Assembly (NCBI GenBank): GCA_963759115.1
Contig: CAVWXT010000001.1
Location: forward strand, 992,001 to 1,056,000
DNA from: CAVWXT01 sp963759115
Lineage (GTDB): Bacteria > Planctomycetota > Planctomycetia > Pirellulales > Thermoguttaceae
Length of the DNA: 64,000 nucleotides
Reading direction: 5' to 3'
Part shown: in pieces, positions 62,543 to 64,000 of the stretch
Layout: each line of letters starts with the position of its first letter
How positions within the stretch are numbered: position 1 is the stretch's first letter
The notes under the pieces: model-generated
What the model was told of the DNA's origin: nothing
Databases searched by the model: none
What the model saw: only the letters and a program-made list of their open reading frames with translations
Position numbers and translations under genes: made by a program

Positions 62543-64000
62543 TCAGCTCGCTTCGCCCGTGCAGTTCTCGGCCGCACAGTCGCACTTGCGCAACGAAATG
62601 GCGTCGACGGGGCAGACGTTGATGCAGTTGGCGCAGCGAATGCACTGGTCGGCGTCGATCCAAATGTACGTTGCGGCGTCGGCTTCCGTGGCCGGCACTT
62701 CGGTCCATCGCAGCGGCGCCCGTCGGCGTCGAGTTCCAGACGGTTCAGCCGCAAGATGCAGTTGCGCGGCGAAACCTTGATGCACCAGTCGCAGTGGATG
62801 CACTTGTCCTGGTCGATCTCGAACTTGTGGTTGCACAGGTAGCAGCGCCAGGCATGGGTTTCGGCGGCCTCGGAATCGTAACCGAGCTCCACTTCATCGC
62901 CGGCTCCGCGCCGGAAAAGCGGCAAGAGCGGCATGGCGGGCGTGTCCGCCAGATCGTGGTCGCGGAGCCTGCCGGTCGGGTCGGCCCGCTCCACTTGCAG
63001 GTATTGCCGCCGTCGCGGTTGGCCCATCAGGAACGTATCGATCTCGTGGGCGGCAAGCTTGCCGTCGCCAATGGCGCTGATCACGTCGGCGTTGCCCGAC
63101 GAGTAATCGCCCGCCGCGAACAACCGCTCGAGCGTGGTGAGGTGTCCGCCGGCCAATCGCACGCCTTCCGGCAGGATGCGGCCGTCCTGCGATTGCCCGA
63201 TCGAGAAGATCAATGTCCGACAGGGTACGTCATACTGGCTGGCGGGGATCGGTTCGATGGCGGGCTTGCCGCCGTCGCTGTCTTGACCCAACAGGTTGCG
63301 GCTGAAAGTAATTGCCTGGAGCTTGCCGTCCCGCAGTTTGGCCACGATGGGCGTCACCAGCGTCTCGATCCGCACGCCTTCTTCCCGCATTTCGTGGAGT
63401 TCTTCACTGGTGGCCGACATCTGACCCTCGCCGCGACGGTACATGATGCTGACCGTGGCGCCCGGCCCCAGCAGTCGCCGCGCCGTGCGGGCACAGTCGA
63501 CGGCCGTGAAGCCCCCGCCGACGACCACCACGTCGCTTTCAATGGGCAGCGGCTTGCCGTCGTTGAAGCATTTCATGAACCGCAGGCCCTCGTAGCCGAC
63601 GCCCGGCGGCAAACCGTCCAGTACCAGCATCCGCGGCCGATTGGCGCCGGCGGCCAGCAGCACCGCATCGTGCTGCCGGCACAATTCAACAACCTCCGGC
63701 CCATCGACTTCGTGCTGCAATTGAACGTGAATCCCGCTTTGGATGATGGCCGCGATGTCTTCTTCCAACACGTCGCGCGGCAACCGGAACGTCGGGATGC
63801 CGATGCGGATCTGGCCGCCGAGGTACGGCTCGCGCTCGCAGATCGTCACCTCATGTCCGTAGCGTTTCAGTTCGCGGGCCGCGGACAGGCCGGCCGGCCC
63901 GCCGCCGACAATCGCCACGCGTTTGCCGCTGGCGGCATAGTAAGGCGGAAGCGGTTGGCTCGGGCGGCCCTTGCCGTCGGCAGCGGAGCGTTTCAAGTGG
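62543..64000 (-). CDS. GltD-like FAD oxidoreductase with C-terminal ferredoxin domain, 5'-partial (one frameshift)
   Basis: The gene enters from the right edge, so its N-terminus (probably a GltD-type Fe-S domain) is outside. Visible in order: GKRVAIVGGGPAGLSAAREL (FAD), REPYLGGQIRIGIPTFRLPR, VVVVGGGFTAVDCARTARRL (NADPH) and LERLFAAGDYSSGNADVISA. The C-terminus has two 4Fe-4S clusters, DKCIHCDWCIKVSPRNC and DQCIRCANCINVCPVDAISL; the last Cys of the first is spaced unusually (S instead of C before P). One base is missing near 62717. Likely an NAD(P)H-dependent electron-transfer subunit; partner unknown. Confidence 0.85.

Noticed and set aside
1..64000. CRISPR array
   Set aside because: Repeats found are dispersed palindromes or TPR codons; none has regular spacers.

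Overview
The window looks like planctomycete chromosome, probably Pirellulales-like, although no rRNA is present to prove it. It is GC-rich. It carries a bacterial topoisomerase VI gene pair, a large family of TPR/GT-C membrane proteins, a ThuA-type secreted protein, a large secreted alpha/beta hydrolase, and many short palindromic repeats between genes. At least 34 apparent frameshifts fall in 13 genes. Almost none comes with an in-frame nonsense codon, so most are probably sequencing or assembly indels. Coordinates of the broken genes are given as the full span of the restored gene.

Layout. 0-5.4 kb: a ferrous-iron uptake operon on the minus strand (feoA, feoB, a Cys-rich feoB-associated peptide). 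An ORF-less group II intron and a palindromic repeat sit in antisense inside it, followed by a zinc-ribbon membrane protein and a P-II signal protein. 5.4-10.3 kb: a secreted zinc metalloprotease with 15 frameshifts and a DsbD-type thiol:disulfide transporter. 10.5-21.7 kb: a glycan/glycosylation cluster with four GT-C-like membrane proteins, a polyprenol-type GT2, two methyltransferases and dTDP-glucose 4,6-dehydratase. 22.0-33.2 kb: five tandem TMTC-like proteins (membrane GT-C domain plus TPRs), then a ferritin-like protein and two small secreted proteins.

35.2-41.9 kb: topoisomerase VI subunits B and A, separated by an accessory island with a PIN toxin pair, DinB, a chimeric top6A/top6B remnant, a secreted protein and a PD-(D/E)XK nuclease. 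42-48 kb: a ThuA protein, then the minus-strand block padR, aquaglyceroporin, G3E GTPase and nucleoside hydrolase, then a pteridine-reductase-like SDR. 48.3-50.3 kb: leuA behind what reads as a complete transcription attenuator (Leu-rich leader peptide, antiterminator, terminator), followed by tRNA-Leu(UAA). 50.4-57.2 kb: a truncated aldo/keto reductase, a secreted hydrolase, a class V aminotransferase, toxin-antitoxin relics and serA. 57.8-64 kb: BON and STAS proteins, a zinc-ribbon RuvB paralogue overlapping an Mrr-like nuclease, ruvB itself, a yefM/yoeB module, and the C-terminal part of an FAD/4Fe-4S oxidoreductase that runs off the end.

The strongest unexpected signals are the leuA attenuator with its matching tRNA, palindromic repeats whose first three bases are the TAG stop codon of the neighbouring gene, the A-B chimera inside the topoisomerase VI locus, the RuvB-paralogue/Mrr pair, in-frame repeat insertions at one loop of the TMTC-like proteins, and the maturase-less group II intron placed directly behind a palindrome.
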